A DNA stretch of 64,000 nucleotides from Bradyrhizobium sp. CSA207 (GCF_029051685.1 NZ_JAACFT010000037.1:1-64000), one strand, 5' to 3'; shown: positions 1 to 9,535, numbered from the stretch's first letter. Notes: generated by a model not told the origin, from the letters alone. Program-made: numbers and translations.

Positions 1-129
1 TCTCGGCGTCCTTGAGCGAAATCCAGGCCGGCCTGTCGGCCAGCTCCAGCGAAGTCTCCTGGGTCCAGACCGCCTATCTGATTGCCGAAGTCATCGCGAT
101 CCCACTGTCGGGCTTCCTGTCGCGCGCCG
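1..129 (+). pseudogene. Fragment of a DHA2-family (EmrB/QacA) MFS drug transporter, N-terminal part
   Basis: Frame 3 is open from the window edge and reads as the first periplasmic loop and second transmembrane helix of an EmrB-type multidrug transporter (SEIQAGLSAS, then EVSWVQTAYLIAEV and IPLSGFLSRA). This is a well-conserved stretch near the N-terminus of the 14-helix DHA2 permeases. The similarity stops abruptly at about position 129, where the usual continuation (the LGTRR-like loop) is replaced by autotransporter sequence in another frame. The upstream part lies outside the window. It cannot be a working transporter. It is either the remnant of a deletion or an assembly chimera. Confidence 0.6.
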
Positions 130-2409
130 GACGGCGCCGTCGGCGCGGGCGGCGCCGGCATTGTCGGGTCCGGCCTCACCGTCGTCACCGGCGGCGCGAT
201 CAACGGCGGCCTGTCCGGCGACGGCGCGACGCGCGCCAATGCGATCAGTTTCACCGGCGGCAGCAATACGTTGCAGTTGCAGTCGGGCTATTCGTTCCTC
301 GGCAATGTCGTCGGCGCCGGCTCCGACGCGCTGCAACTCGGCGGCTCGAGCAATGCGAGTTTCAACGTTTCGAACATCGGCGCGCTCTACACCGGCTTCG
401 CCAGCTTCGAGAAGGTGGGCACGAGCACCTGGACACTGACCGGAACGACAAGCGCGGCGACGCCTTGGATCCTGACGCAAGGCGTTCTGTCGGCCTCCTC
501 TGACGCCAGTCTCGGCGCGGCCTCGGGCGGCCTGACCTTCGGCGGCGGAACCTTGCAATTCGGCGCAAGCTTCAACCTGGCGGCAACGCGCGGCATGACG
601 CTCAACACCGGCGGCGGGACGATCGACACGCAATCCTTTGCGACGACCATCGCCTCGGCGATCATCGGCACCGGCGGCCTGACTAAGCTCGGAAGCGCGA
701 CGCTGACCCTGACGGGCGCAAGCACATACACCGGAGCGACGAATGTGCAATCCGGGACGCTCATCGTCGATGGCTCGATCGCCGCGTCAAGCCTGACGAG
801 CGTGAACGGCGGCGCGACGCTGTCCGGGCAGGGAACGGTCGGCGCGCTGAAGGTGCTCGCCGGTGGCGTCTTTGCGCCGGGCAGCGGCACCGCGGGCTCG
901 TCGATGACGGTGACCGGCAGCCTCGCGCTGCAGTCCGGCGCCTCCTACATGGTGCAGATCAATCCGACGACATCGAGCTCCGCCAATGTGACAGGCGCGG
1001 CGACGCTGGGCGGATCGACCGTCAAGGCGATCTATGCCAATGGCAGCTACGTCGCGAAGCAGTACACCATCCTGACCGCCGCCAGCATCAGCGGGACGTT
1101 CGGGTCGCTGGTCGATACCAATCTGCCGTCGAATTTCCATACCACGCTGAGCTACGATGGCACCAACGCCTACCTCAACCTGGGGCTGAACTTCGTTCCG
1201 CCGCCCGGCAGCGGCCTCAGCGGCAACCAGCAGAACGTCGGCAATGCCATCGTCAACTACTTCAACAGCAATGGCGGCATTCCGCTGGTCTACAGCGCAC
1301 TCACGGCCAACGGCCTGACCGAGGCGTCCGGCGAGACCGCGACGGGTTCGCAGCAGACCACGTTCCAGGCCATGACCCAATTCATGGGCCTGCTCACCGA
1401 CCCCTTCGGCGTCGGACGAGGGACCAGCGCATCCGCGCTGCCGGCATTTGTCGAGGAAAGCGAAGCGGCAAATTCCTATGTGGCAAGCCGCACGCGCAAC
1501 GCGGCCGCGCGCGACGCCTATGCGATGTTCGCCAAGGCGCCGCCGCGTGCCTTCGACGCGCGCTGGAATGTATGGGCCGCGGGCTTTGCCGGCGACCAGA
1601 CCACCGATGGCAGTGCGACGCTGGGTTCGAATATGTCGACCAGCCGGCTCGGCGGCGTCGCTGTTGGCGCCGACTACTGGCTGTCACCACAAACCGTCGT
1701 CGGTTTCGCGCTGGCCGGCGGCGCGACCAATTTCTCCATCGCGAATGGATTGGGAAGCGGGCGCTCCGACCTGCTCCAGGCCGGTACCTTCGTGCGGCAC
1801 ACCGTGAATAACGCCTACATCACCGTGGCCGCGGCCTATGGCTGGCAGGACATCACCACGGATCGCACCGTGACCATCGCCGGCATCGACCAACTCCGTG
1901 CACACTTCAATGCCAATGCGTATTCGGGGCGTATTGAAGGCGGCAACCGCTACGTCGTGCCATGGATTGGCGGCGTTGGCCTCACGCCCTATGCCGCGGG
2001 CCAGTTCACGACATTCCAATTGCCCGCTTACGCCGAAAGCGTCGTGTCGGGCGCAGGAACCTTTGCATTGGCTTATGCGGCCAGCAGCGTCACGGACACG
2101 CGCAGCGAAATCGGGCTGCGCAGCGACAAATCCTACGCGCTGGCCGACGCCATCCTTACCTTGCGTGGCCGGGCCGCCTGGGCACACGACTTCAATCCGG
2201 ACCGCACGATCGGCGCCACCTTCCTGACACTGCCCGGCGCAAGCTTTGTCGTGAACGGCGCACGACAAGCGAGTGACTCCGCACTCACCACAGCATCCGC
2301 CGAAATGAAATGGCTGAGCGGCTGGTCGATAGCGGCGACGTTCGAAGGCGAGTTCTCCAACGTCACCAGGTCCTATGCCGGAAAGGGCGTCGCGCGGTAT
2401 AGCTGGTAG
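130..2409 (+). CDS. Autotransporter (type Va secretion) with beta-strand passenger repeats, 5'-truncated
   Basis: From about position 130, frame 1 encodes a Gly/Ala/Ser/Thr-rich passenger typical of autotransporter beta-helices. It includes a PATR-like repeat around positions 670-770 (GGLTKLGSATLTLTGAST, TYTGATNVQSGTL). A C-terminal autotransporter beta-barrel spans about positions 1560-2409 (WNVWAAGFAG, then GVAVGADYWLSPQTVVGFAL) and ends in an aromatic residue (ARYSW), as expected for Bam-dependent outer-membrane insertion. The family exports its passenger to the cell surface. No signal peptide or credible start is present, because the reading frame runs back into the transporter fragment out of register. 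The protein as it stands cannot be secreted normally. The passenger's target is unknown. Confidence 0.8.
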   Translation, partial: DGAVGAGGAGIVGSGLTVVTGGAINGGLSGDGATRANAISFTGGSNTLQLQSGYSFLGNVVGAGSDALQLGGSSNASFNVSNIGALYTGFASFEKVGTSTWTLTGTTSAATPWILTQGVLSASSDASLGAASGGLTFGGGTLQFGASFNLAATRGMTLNTGGGTIDTQSFATTIASAIIGTGGLTKLGSATLTLTGASTYTGATNVQSGTLIVDGSIAASSLTSVNGGATLSGQGTVGALKVLAGGVFAPGSGTAGSSMTVTGSLALQSGASYMVQINPTTSSSANVTGAATLGGSTVKAIYANGSYVAKQYTILTAASISGTFGSLVDTNLPSNFHTTLSYDGTNAYLNLGLNFVPPPGSGLSGNQQNVGNAIVNYFNSNGGIPLVYSALTANGLTEASGETATGSQQTTFQAMTQFMGLLTDPFGVGRGTSASALPAFVEESEAANSYVASRTRNAAARDAYAMFAKAPPRAFDARWNVWAAGFAGDQTTDGSATLGSNMSTSRLGGVAVGADYWLSPQTVVGFALAGGATNFSIANGLGSGRSDLLQAGTFVRHTVNNAYITVAAAYGWQDITTDRTVTIAGIDQLRAHFNANAYSGRIEGGNRYVVPWIGGVGLTPYAAGQFTTFQLPAYAESVVSGAGTFALAYAASSVTDTRSEIGLRSDKSYALADAILTLRGRAAWAHDFNPDRTIGATFLTLPGASFVVNGARQASDSALTTASAEMKWLSGWSIAATFEGEFSNVTRSYAGKGVARYSW

Positions 2410-2565
2410 ACAATGGAATTCATAAAGCAATCTCAACCAAATAAGAGTTCGTAGTTTTGTTCTGAGTGGCGCGCCACGCTACGGATGTTCCGCGCTGTTC
2501 TGCGATATTGTCCGGTGCTGCGCGGGTGAAACACGTGCGTCCGAACAAATTGAATCCACCCTTTC

Positions 2566-5001
2566 CTAAAGCTCATCTGCGCGAGACCCCCGCACCGGCC
2601 GAACTTCGCAAAGATTGGATCGATGCGACGGCGTGCCGCTGACGGGATCGCGGACGCTGGCGTCGATTGTCAGGTTGAAGTTCGTGCCGTTCGGATCGAA
2701 CGGATCGCAATCGCCAAGTCCCAGTTCATCGCAACCTTGCCACCAGCCATGCTCGCCCACGACCACGCGCGGATCGAGCTTTTCACTGAAGCGCGCCCGG
2801 GCTCGCATTCCGCCGGCCGGGGTGCGCACGTCAACCCACTCTCCGTTGCTGATTCCGCGTGCTGAGGCTGTCGCCGGATTCAGCTCGATCTCCGGATCCA
2901 GTGCGCGCTTGCGCAGGCTCGGCAGTGAACGCTGCTGGGTCTGACAAAAAAGGCTGGGCTTCGCGCACGTCAGGATCAAGGGGAAGGACGCAGCCAGATC
3001 GGGGCGGGCAACCGGGCCGATGGTTGGTTCGACAAAATCCGGCATGGCCGAATAGCCGTGATCAAGGAAAGTTTCCGACCAGAATTCGACTTTCCGCGAC
3101 GGCGTCGGGAAGCCGCGCGGGTTTCCCTTGTCATCGCTTGCTGCGTACTTGATGTGCTGCGTTGTCAGCGGCTTCCGTAGTCCGGCAGGGTGCGCTCGAA
3201 GCTCGTCGAGGGTGACGCCGCTGGGAGCAAGTTGCTGCCGGTAAGCGGCATCGACATCGCCGTTCCAGAAATGCTCGCCAAGGCCGAGACGCGCGGCAAG
3301 GCCCAAGACAATGTCGGTATCGGACCGTGCCTCGCCGGGTGGGGCGACGATGGCCTGCCTGAGCTGAACGTGCGATTGCGCTTCTGCGCTGATTTCGAAT
3401 CCGATCTTGAGGGATTCGCGTTCGAAGCAGGAGGCCACAGGCAGCACGATATCCGCAAGCGCCGCCGTCGGCGTCATGAACAGGTCGGCGTGGGCGTAGA
3501 AATCGAGCGCGGCCAGCGCCGCGCGTCCGCGAACCGGATCGCCGTGAGCGAGCAGCAAGTTGGCGCCGAACCCGATGAGTCCGCGGACGGGATAGGGCTT
3601 GCTTTCGAGAACAGCTCGGTAAAAGTCGCGAGGGGAGACATGGTTCCAGCGCGCAGGTCCGAGCGGGCGCTCGGCAAATCCGACCGCGGGAGCAAGCTGA
3701 CTTGCCGCGGGCAAGTTCTCCCCGGTGATCGACCCGGCCGGCACCGCAGGGAACAGGACATTGCCTCCGGCCACATCGAAACTTCCGGTCAGAGCATAGA
3801 GCATGGCCATCGCCCGCGCCGTCTCCGTGCTGTTGGCGTGATGCTCGTGCCCGCTCCAGGCATAATAAGAGACAGGCCGGGCGTGCCAGATCGTGCGGAC
3901 AGCTTCCTCCAATTGGTCGCGCGTGATCCAGCATGTCGATTCAATTATTTCGGGCGAATATCTGCGGCACAGCGCTGCGTAGCGATCGAAGACCGGTCGG
4001 CAAGCGGTCGGACCGTCCCTGGTTGCGACCGTGTATTCGCCTCGCAAGGCAAGGGTCACGGCGCCTTCCTCGTAGCGGCCAACCGCCGGATCATAGCTGA
4101 CCACGCGGCTGGATCCTGAATCCCAAGCGACAAATTGTCCGGCGCCGCCGCCAGAAAGGAGGTCATCCGCCCTGAGCAACCTATCTGTATCGGAACGCAC
4201 CAAAAGAGGTCCGTTGCTCCATGTGCGGACGAACGCTTCATCGTACCATCCGCGCTCGATCATGATATTGGCCAGACCCAGCGCGAGGGCGCCGTCGGTT
4301 CCGGGGCGCACCCGCAGCCAGACGTCGGCCTTGTTGGCAAGCCCGACGTTGCGCGGATCGATCACGATCAATTTCATTCCGCGCTTCAGGCCCGCGACCG
4401 TCGCGGTCGCATGCGTAATGCGCGTAAACGATGGATTATACCCCCACAGGATCAGGCAGCCGGATTCGGCAATGTCTGCCATTGCGCCGCCGCCACTTCC
4501 GGTCGCAACGCTGCCGACGCCGAAGACGTAGCGCGTCGCAAAGCCGCGTCCCCAGCCGCACAGCTCAAGCGCCGACACCATGTTCGGCGTGCCGAATGCA
4601 TTCATCAGCCTGACAACGAAGGCAGCAGAATCCGCAATGGCGGTTGTCGAAGGCGACGATTGACTGAACGCCACCGCTTCAGGTCCATGCTGCTCGGCGA
4701 TGCGCCGCATGGCGCTGGCGATCTGATCGAACGCCGCATCCCACGATATTTCCTCCCATCCCGGATCGGAGTCGCGTTTCGGCCGTGTTCGACGCAGCGG
4801 TCGCTTCAACCTGTCCTTGTGATAGACCAGCTCGGGAGCCGCTCGGCCCTTGGCGCAAATTGCCGCGCCGGTAGGGTGGGTCGGATCGGGGTCCAGACGT
4901 GCAAATCTACCATCCGTCACCGTTGCGACGGTGCCGCAACGGGCGATGCACAGACTGCAGTACCCTTGCACCTGCCGAACGTCCGGGCTCTCTGCTGACA
5001 C
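2566..5001 (-). CDS. Molybdopterin oxidoreductase (DMSO reductase family), orphan catalytic subunit
   Basis: About 811 residues. Counted from a GTG at 5001, which has AGGGAG six bases upstream, the N-terminus carries a 4Fe-4S site (Cys15, Cys18, Cys22, Cys49; YCSLCIARCG and ICAKGR). The bis-MGD-binding core follows, with Cys148 in ELCGWGR as the probable molybdenum ligand, and then a C-terminal molydopterin dinucleotide-binding domain (ILTCAKPSLFCQ). An in-frame GTG at 5043 gives a longer form but lacks a ribosome site. No electron-transfer or membrane subunit gene adjoins it, and there is no Tat signal, so it is probably cytoplasmic. The substrate cannot be told; it resembles the 'molybdopterin-dependent oxidoreductase' group of unknown reaction. 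Confidence 0.85.
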   Translation of the reverse strand: MSAESPDVRQVQGYCSLCIARCGTVATVTDGRFARLDPDPTHPTGAAICAKGRAAPELVYHKDRLKRPLRRTRPKRDSDPGWEEISWDAAFDQIASAMRRIAEQHGPEAVAFSQSSPSTTAIADSAAFVVRLMNAFGTPNMVSALELCGWGRGFATRYVFGVGSVATGSGGGAMADIAESGCLILWGYNPSFTRITHATATVAGLKRGMKLIVIDPRNVGLANKADVWLRVRPGTDGALALGLANIMIERGWYDEAFVRTWSNGPLLVRSDTDRLLRADDLLSGGGAGQFVAWDSGSSRVVSYDPAVGRYEEGAVTLALRGEYTVATRDGPTACRPVFDRYAALCRRYSPEIIESTCWITRDQLEEAVRTIWHARPVSYYAWSGHEHHANSTETARAMAMLYALTGSFDVAGGNVLFPAVPAGSITGENLPAASQLAPAVGFAERPLGPARWNHVSPRDFYRAVLESKPYPVRGLIGFGANLLLAHGDPVRGRAALAALDFYAHADLFMTPTAALADIVLPVASCFERESLKIGFEISAEAQSHVQLRQAIVAPPGEARSDTDIVLGLAARLGLGEHFWNGDVDAAYRQQLAPSGVTLDELRAHPAGLRKPLTTQHIKYAASDDKGNPRGFPTPSRKVEFWSETFLDHGYSAMPDFVEPTIGPVARPDLAASFPLILTCAKPSLFCQTQQRSLPSLRKRALDPEIELNPATASARGISNGEWVDVRTPAGGMRARARFSEKLDPRVVVGEHGWWQGCDELGLGDCDPFDPNGTNFNLTIDASVRDPVSGTPSHRSNLCEVRPVRGSRADEL

Positions 5002-5067
5002 CACAAACTCCCTTGCGGCAATGAGTGCTGCGTATAGTCGCACCGTATCGCGTCGATCGCCAACTGG

Positions 5068-5649
<582 letters not shown>

Positions 5650-5791
5650 GGAAACGGCAGCGATCTAGCCGAGCGACAAATTCTGTTCCGAGCCAAGGGA
5701 GAGTCAAGGGACAATATACAATATGGAATAGCGTGGCGAGCCGGGCAAGCCCAGGGTCGGCGACCAGCGCAGCGGTCATGGCCAGACGCGT

Positions 5792-7216
5792 TCACTCCCT
5801 CCGTTCGCTGAGACCCAACTCTGTCCACAGCCACGCGAAATTGTAGCTGGCCATCGGATCATCTGGATCGGCGGACTTCGCCGTCCGGTTCTCCATGATC
5901 TTGAGCCACTCAACCACCTTGATCCGTCCGCCCTCCGTCTTGACCGCGGCACGCGGTGTTTGCCCTCCAAGCGCGGGAACCGGTTGATCGAGCACGTCGC
6001 GGTAGTGCCGGTCCATGTAATCATGGACAATGGCGCGCTGCTCCTCCGCAGGGATATCGAGCTGGTTTGGCATCGCAGGTTCTCGCGACGCCATGATCTG
6101 TTCGATCGATTCCGTCTTGACCGAGGGCTGGCGCAGGCGTCCGCCGAGCGCGTCGGACAGTAGCGCGCATCCGCGGCCGCAGCGCTGTTCGGAGTTGGCG
6201 CTGAGCACCAACGTTTTGCCCTCCAGCCGTATATCGCCCAGCACGAGCTTGTCCTCGTCGGACCACGTTTCGAGGGTGAGCAGTTCCCGCGATGGCCCAT
6301 CGGGCTCCGATGCGGCGGCGGCCGGCCCGGCTACGCCTCTTTCTTCGCCAACCCAGCTCCATGACTTCGAACTGGTGGCGCGAAACTCCGGACGTGCTTC
6401 CAAAGCCGCTCTGATGTCACGCCCCGTGGTGCGGGCGGCGAGCGGGAAGCGCGCTTCGCACAGCATCACCTTGTCCCCCTCGGCGTTCCGCAAATCGGGA
6501 ATCCTCGGCGACTGAATTCGGTCAATCGCGTCGACAAGCCAGAATGTCGTGAACATGGGCGCGATTGCGCGCAGCCTCTCGGTGGGAGAAAGATCCGAGA
6601 ATGCGTCCTCGTCGAACTCGTATCCGTTCGCTTCGGCCAATTCTCGCTCGTCCTCGCTGCCGAGCGACTCCAGCTTCCGAACGGCCTCGATCAGGAGTTC
6701 CGATGTCTCGTGGTCGAATGCCAGCACAGCGCCACCGATCTGCGTCCGCGATCCCACATCAACGACGCGCGCGGCAATGCGGTCCCATGGCTTGAGGCTT
6801 CGGGTCGCGCTCCGCTCGCTGACCAGGATCGGTTCGCCGTCGCGGAGCAGGTCGCGCGCCAGAAACGAAGTGCCAGGGACGATGTCGCTGACCTCATAGA
6901 GGCTCATCGTCGATTTTCGCAGCGCGGCCACGTAATTGCGAACCGAGGCGGGTTCCTTCCAGCCGCGGCGCTTGAGATAGTCATCGGTCGCGTTCTCGCC
7001 GTCGAATTCACGGGTCAGGAAGTCCTCGAAAGCGCAGGCCCACACCGCGCTCATGAACAGGTCTTCGCCGATGGTCGAAGCGATATCCGCAATCTCGATG
7101 CCGATTTCCTCGCAGGTGGGGGCAAGGTGACATTCAAGGACCCACTCGAACCGTTCGGCCCATCGCTCGCGTGTAGACCAACTTATCAGCCCATCGAGCA
7201 TGTGCTTGCCGGCCAT
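5792..7216 (-). CDS. Hypothetical protein with an MbcA/ParS-like C-terminal region
   Basis: 474 residues, soluble, rich in Glu, Asp and Arg. I do not recognise the first ~380 residues. The C-terminal part (HRDYMDRHYRDVLDQPVPAL-type segment followed by GGQTPRAAVKTEGGR and KVVEWLK) resembles the toxin-binding domain of MbcA/Xre/ParS antitoxins, which also appears as a tail on large unrelated proteins. The ATG at 7216 has AGGA just upstream. It lies in a run of same-strand accessory genes (SEC-C protein downstream, UPF0158 and higBA upstream). A role in stress or toxin control is only an inference from the neighbours and the tail. Confidence 0.6.
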   Translation of the reverse strand: MAGKHMLDGLISWSTRERWAERFEWVLECHLAPTCEEIGIEIADIASTIGEDLFMSAVWACAFEDFLTREFDGENATDDYLKRRGWKEPASVRNYVAALRKSTMSLYEVSDIVPGTSFLARDLLRDGEPILVSERSATRSLKPWDRIAARVVDVGSRTQIGGAVLAFDHETSELLIEAVRKLESLGSEDERELAEANGYEFDEDAFSDLSPTERLRAIAPMFTTFWLVDAIDRIQSPRIPDLRNAEGDKVMLCEARFPLAARTTGRDIRAALEARPEFRATSSKSWSWVGEERGVAGPAAAASEPDGPSRELLTLETWSDEDKLVLGDIRLEGKTLVLSANSEQRCGRGCALLSDALGGRLRQPSVKTESIEQIMASREPAMPNQLDIPAEEQRAIVHDYMDRHYRDVLDQPVPALGGQTPRAAVKTEGGRIKVVEWLKIMENRTAKSADPDDPMASYNFAWLWTELGLSERRE

Positions 7217-7361
7217 GTTCCTGCTCGCGTCACGGAGTTCCCAGTCGCCGCGTAAGCGCGACCGTGCCGCAGATTAGCAGGTCCGCGCCATCTGTTCGAT
7301 CCGGAACTGGATCTTTCGAAATGACATCAACGAATTTCTTTGGCACCCGAACTGGCCCGGC

Positions 7362-7463
7362 GACGCTAGGCACGTCTTCGGCCGTTTCGAGGTCGAATCG
7401 CGTCTGCCTGTTCATCCGGAAGGCCGCGCCGGTCTCGAAGCAGTTTGCCGAGCCGCCGCGCAT
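7362..7463 (-). pseudogene. Decayed fragment of a higA antitoxin gene
   Basis: The minus strand encodes CFETGAAFRMNRQTRFDLET followed by AEDV. This matches the C-terminal part of the intact HigA at 7974-8270 (FFKTGAAFWMNIQTRFDLET, AEDVLA). At the DNA level, roughly positions 7370-7460 align with 8018-8107 with few differences. Only the last third of the gene is present, with no helix-turn-helix or start, so it is a partial duplicate. The open frame continues to 7230 but the extra residues do not resemble HigA. Confidence 0.75.
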
Positions 7464-7473
7464 GCGGGTTAAA

Positions 7474-7905
7474 TCAACCGACAATTTCGATCTCATTCAG
7501 CGCACACCAGTCGCGCAGCGCCTGCTCGGTGGCTTTTGCTTCGAAGGCATGCCAGTGATCGATCGCATCTCGTCTGGCGAGCAGCGCCTTGAATTTCGAA
7601 TAGGCACCCCGCTTGTTGAAGAAATAGCGGACGTCATCGAAATCGTCCGGCAGGTATTCGCGCACAAAATTGAGCACGAGCGGCTTGCCCAGGTCGAGTT
7701 CGCGCTTGTCCGGGAGCGCGACATATTTTTCCTCGTCGTCGATGTCGGCCGGTAGTTCGTCGAGCAACTCTGCGGTGTCGGGGAAATCGGTTTGGTAATG
7801 GATCTTGCCCGTCCGCTTGCAGACGAAGGCGCGAAACTCTCCCATGTCGCCGCCGGTATTGGCGAACTCGAAAGCTTCGGTAATTTCCGCGATAGTTAAT
7901 GGCAT
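7474..7905 (-). CDS. UPF0158 family protein
   Basis: 143 residues, acidic. The sequence matches the general form of the UPF0158 family: an N-terminal PLTIAEITEAFEFAN helix, a central DDEEKYVALPDKRELDLG segment, and a conserved KRGAYSKFKALLARRDAIDH-like block followed by WHAFEAKATEQALRDWC. The family has no established biochemical function. It lies between the higA fragment and the intact higBA pair on the same strand, and its 3' end reaches the edge of the fragment. Proximity suggests one mobile or stress-related cluster, which is inference only. Confidence 0.8.
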   Translation of the reverse strand: MPLTIAEITEAFEFANTGGDMGEFRAFVCKRTGKIHYQTDFPDTAELLDELPADIDDEEKYVALPDKRELDLGKPLVLNFVREYLPDDFDDVRYFFNKRGAYSKFKALLARRDAIDHWHAFEAKATEQALRDWCALNEIEIVG

Positions 7906-7973
7906 GGTGGTTGGCCCGTGGCGACTATGATGATCTCAGAATTACGGAATTACGGTGACCGTGCACTACACCC

Positions 7974-8270
7974 TTATGCCGCCTTGTAGGAGGCGATCTT
8001 CCTGATCTGCGGTGCCAGCACGTCTTCGGCCGTTTCGAGGTCGAAGCGCGTCTGAATGTTCATCCAGAATGCTGCGCCGGTCTTGAAGAACTTGCCGAGC
8101 CGCAGCGCAGTGTCCGCCGTGACGGGCTTTTCTTCGCGCGCAATGCGCTCGATCCGGGTACGCGGCACGTTCAGGGCGGCCGCCACCGCGTAGGGTGTCA
8201 GCTTGAGCGGAACGAGAAATTCTTCACGCAGGATTTCGCCGGGATGAATCGGCGGAAGTTTCCTTGCCAT
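7974..8270 (-). CDS. higA: HigA-family antitoxin (Xre-type HTH)
   Basis: 98 residues from the ATG at 8270. The protein opens with ARKLPPIHPGEILREEFLVP, the signature of HigA/VapI antitoxins, followed by the helix-turn-helix (TPYAVAAALNVPRTRIERIA) and the conserved GAAFWMNIQTRFDLETAED tail. HigA neutralises HigB and, with it, represses the operon. It begins 34 bases after the higB stop, giving the toxin-first order typical of higBA. An upstream in-frame extension to 8426 overlaps higB and has no family similarity, so it was discarded. Confidence 0.93.
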   Translation of the reverse strand: MARKLPPIHPGEILREEFLVPLKLTPYAVAAALNVPRTRIERIAREEKPVTADTALRLGKFFKTGAAFWMNIQTRFDLETAEDVLAPQIRKIASYKAA

Positions 8271-8304
8271 CTGCGAACTCCTTTGGTTGGCTACGGTGAC
8301 CCGT

Positions 8305-8589
8305 CTAATGATAGTCGATGATCTCGACATCTTCGGGACCTGTATCGGTCCATCTGAACACGATCCGCCATTGATCGTTAATGCGGATCGAGTGCTTGCC
8401 CGCCAAATCGCCCTTGAGAGCCTCAAGGCGATTGCCGGGAGGCGATCTCAGGGCATCGAGAAAGTCGGCGGCGTCCACCATGATCAGCTTTCGGCGCGCG
8501 ACCTTGGCGATATCTGCCGGGAACCCCTTTGAGACCATGCGGCCCTGAAGGATCGTCTCGGCGAACTTGCCCTTGAAGCTCTTGATCAT
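8305..8589 (-). CDS. higB: HigB/RelE-family toxin (ribosome-dependent mRNA interferase)
   Basis: 94 residues, basic. Family features include IKSFKGKFAETILQGRMVSKG at the start, the central LDALRSPPGNRLEALKGD segment, and the C-terminal core SIRINDQWRIVFRWTD...VEIIDYH, which carries the Arg and His residues characteristic of RelE/HigB toxins. The toxin cleaves mRNA on the translating ribosome and is held inactive by the HigA encoded just downstream. Length matches HigB of plasmid Rts1 type (~92 residues). A group of palindromes lies immediately upstream of the start codon. Confidence 0.93.
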   Translation of the reverse strand: MIKSFKGKFAETILQGRMVSKGFPADIAKVARRKLIMVDAADFLDALRSPPGNRLEALKGDLAGKHSIRINDQWRIVFRWTDTGPEDVEIIDYH

Positions 8590-8592
8590 GGT

Positions 8593-8647
8593 GATACGTA
8601 TCTTGTCGGGATACGTATTGCAAGACCTTCGTATCTCAATGAGATAC
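8593..8647 (-). promoter_or_regulatory. higBA promoter/operator with three palindromes
   Basis: Directly upstream of the higB start are a perfect palindrome GATACGTATC (8593-8602), a second near-identical box GATACGTATT (8610-8619), and a perfect inverted repeat GTATCTC-AAT-GAGATAC (8631-8647). All three share the half-site GATAC/GTATC. This is the expected position for the HigA binding site in an autoregulated higBA operon. Binding is inferred. Confidence 0.6.
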
Positions 8648-8649
8648 TA

Positions 8650-9535
8650 TTTGCGAGTGGCGCTTCGCGCATGTCGAACGGACGTGCGGGCCTTGGCCCG
8701 GCCGTCGGGCAAAACAGCCTAAATCAATGTCAACGCGTTGCTGCGAAAATATTCCAGTTTACCGAAACTCGGAGTTGTCGTACGTGTCGGCCATCCCAGC
8801 CCACCAAAGGGGCGGTCGTACGTCGTCACGAACGCGGGCTGGGTTGCGGTGTACGCGGGCGGCGTTAAAGGCGGGCTCGTGCGTGCAGGGCGAGATGAAC
8901 CTCGTGAGCATGGCACGAACCCGCGATCGACGGACGGCGCCCAAACTCGGCGGAGCCTTTGGGCGAAGCAGGGTTGCCCGCGTACGGCGAAACCGTGGGG
9001 TCCCGACCGTCGTTGCTACGGTCAAGCCTTTGCGAAGGCAGTCATCGCGTCAACCGGTGCGATGGTCGTGAATTTCGCCAGGGTGAGGGAGGCCAGAACG
9101 AACTCGGCTCCCGGGAGAGCGCGGCATAGGCCGTCAAACCACTGCGCAGGGAAGGCCGGACGTTTGGCTGCCCTGTGTCTCCCCTGTGCATTTCGCGTGC
9201 ATCCATTCAGCACGGGGGCTTTGCGGGTGCCAGCCGGCGCCCGGTCTTCCCTGCGCCCTTTCTTCGGAGAGGGTGACGAGAGAAGCATAGCTCGGGCAAA
9301 ACATGCCGCGAGAACGCGGGCGCGCAGCCGCGACCTGTTTGCGAATTCTTTCAGTCGCTGCTCCATCGCTCCTCGATGTGTCCTGCGAGCATCGGACCTT
9401 CCGCTCAAGCATGATGCATCGGCTTCAGTGGAGGTGGTCGTTCGCCTTGGAATCTGCCTCTATGCGGCTTGAATCTGCCTCCGGAGCCACTGTCGGCCTT
9501 TGGAGGCTTTGGCAATCTGCTTGCGGAGTGACGAT
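8650..9535. repeat. Gene-free stretch of about 0.9 kb, probably dispersed intergenic repeat DNA
   Basis: No frame here shows a recognisable protein, although several open frames exist. Two phrases in the plus frames, RTAKPWGPDRRCYG and PGRARHRPSNHCAGKAG (about 8978-9160), are ones I recall as recurring in spurious ORF annotations across Bradyrhizobium and relatives. That would make this a member of a dispersed non-coding repeat family. The part from 9180 to 9420 is GC-rich with short complementary stretches. No transposase remnants or flanking direct repeats were found by eye. A search of this segment against related genomes would settle it. Confidence 0.45.

Noticed and set aside
91..750. 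Long minus-strand frames opposite the autotransporter
   Set aside because: Arg/Gly/Ala-rich translations with no family similarity; they are shadows of the high-GC coding strand.
8738..9472. A 244-residue plus-strand open frame in the 8650-9535 block
   Set aside because: Composition and the known recurrent phrases point to a spurious frame in repeat DNA, and there is no start with a ribosome site.
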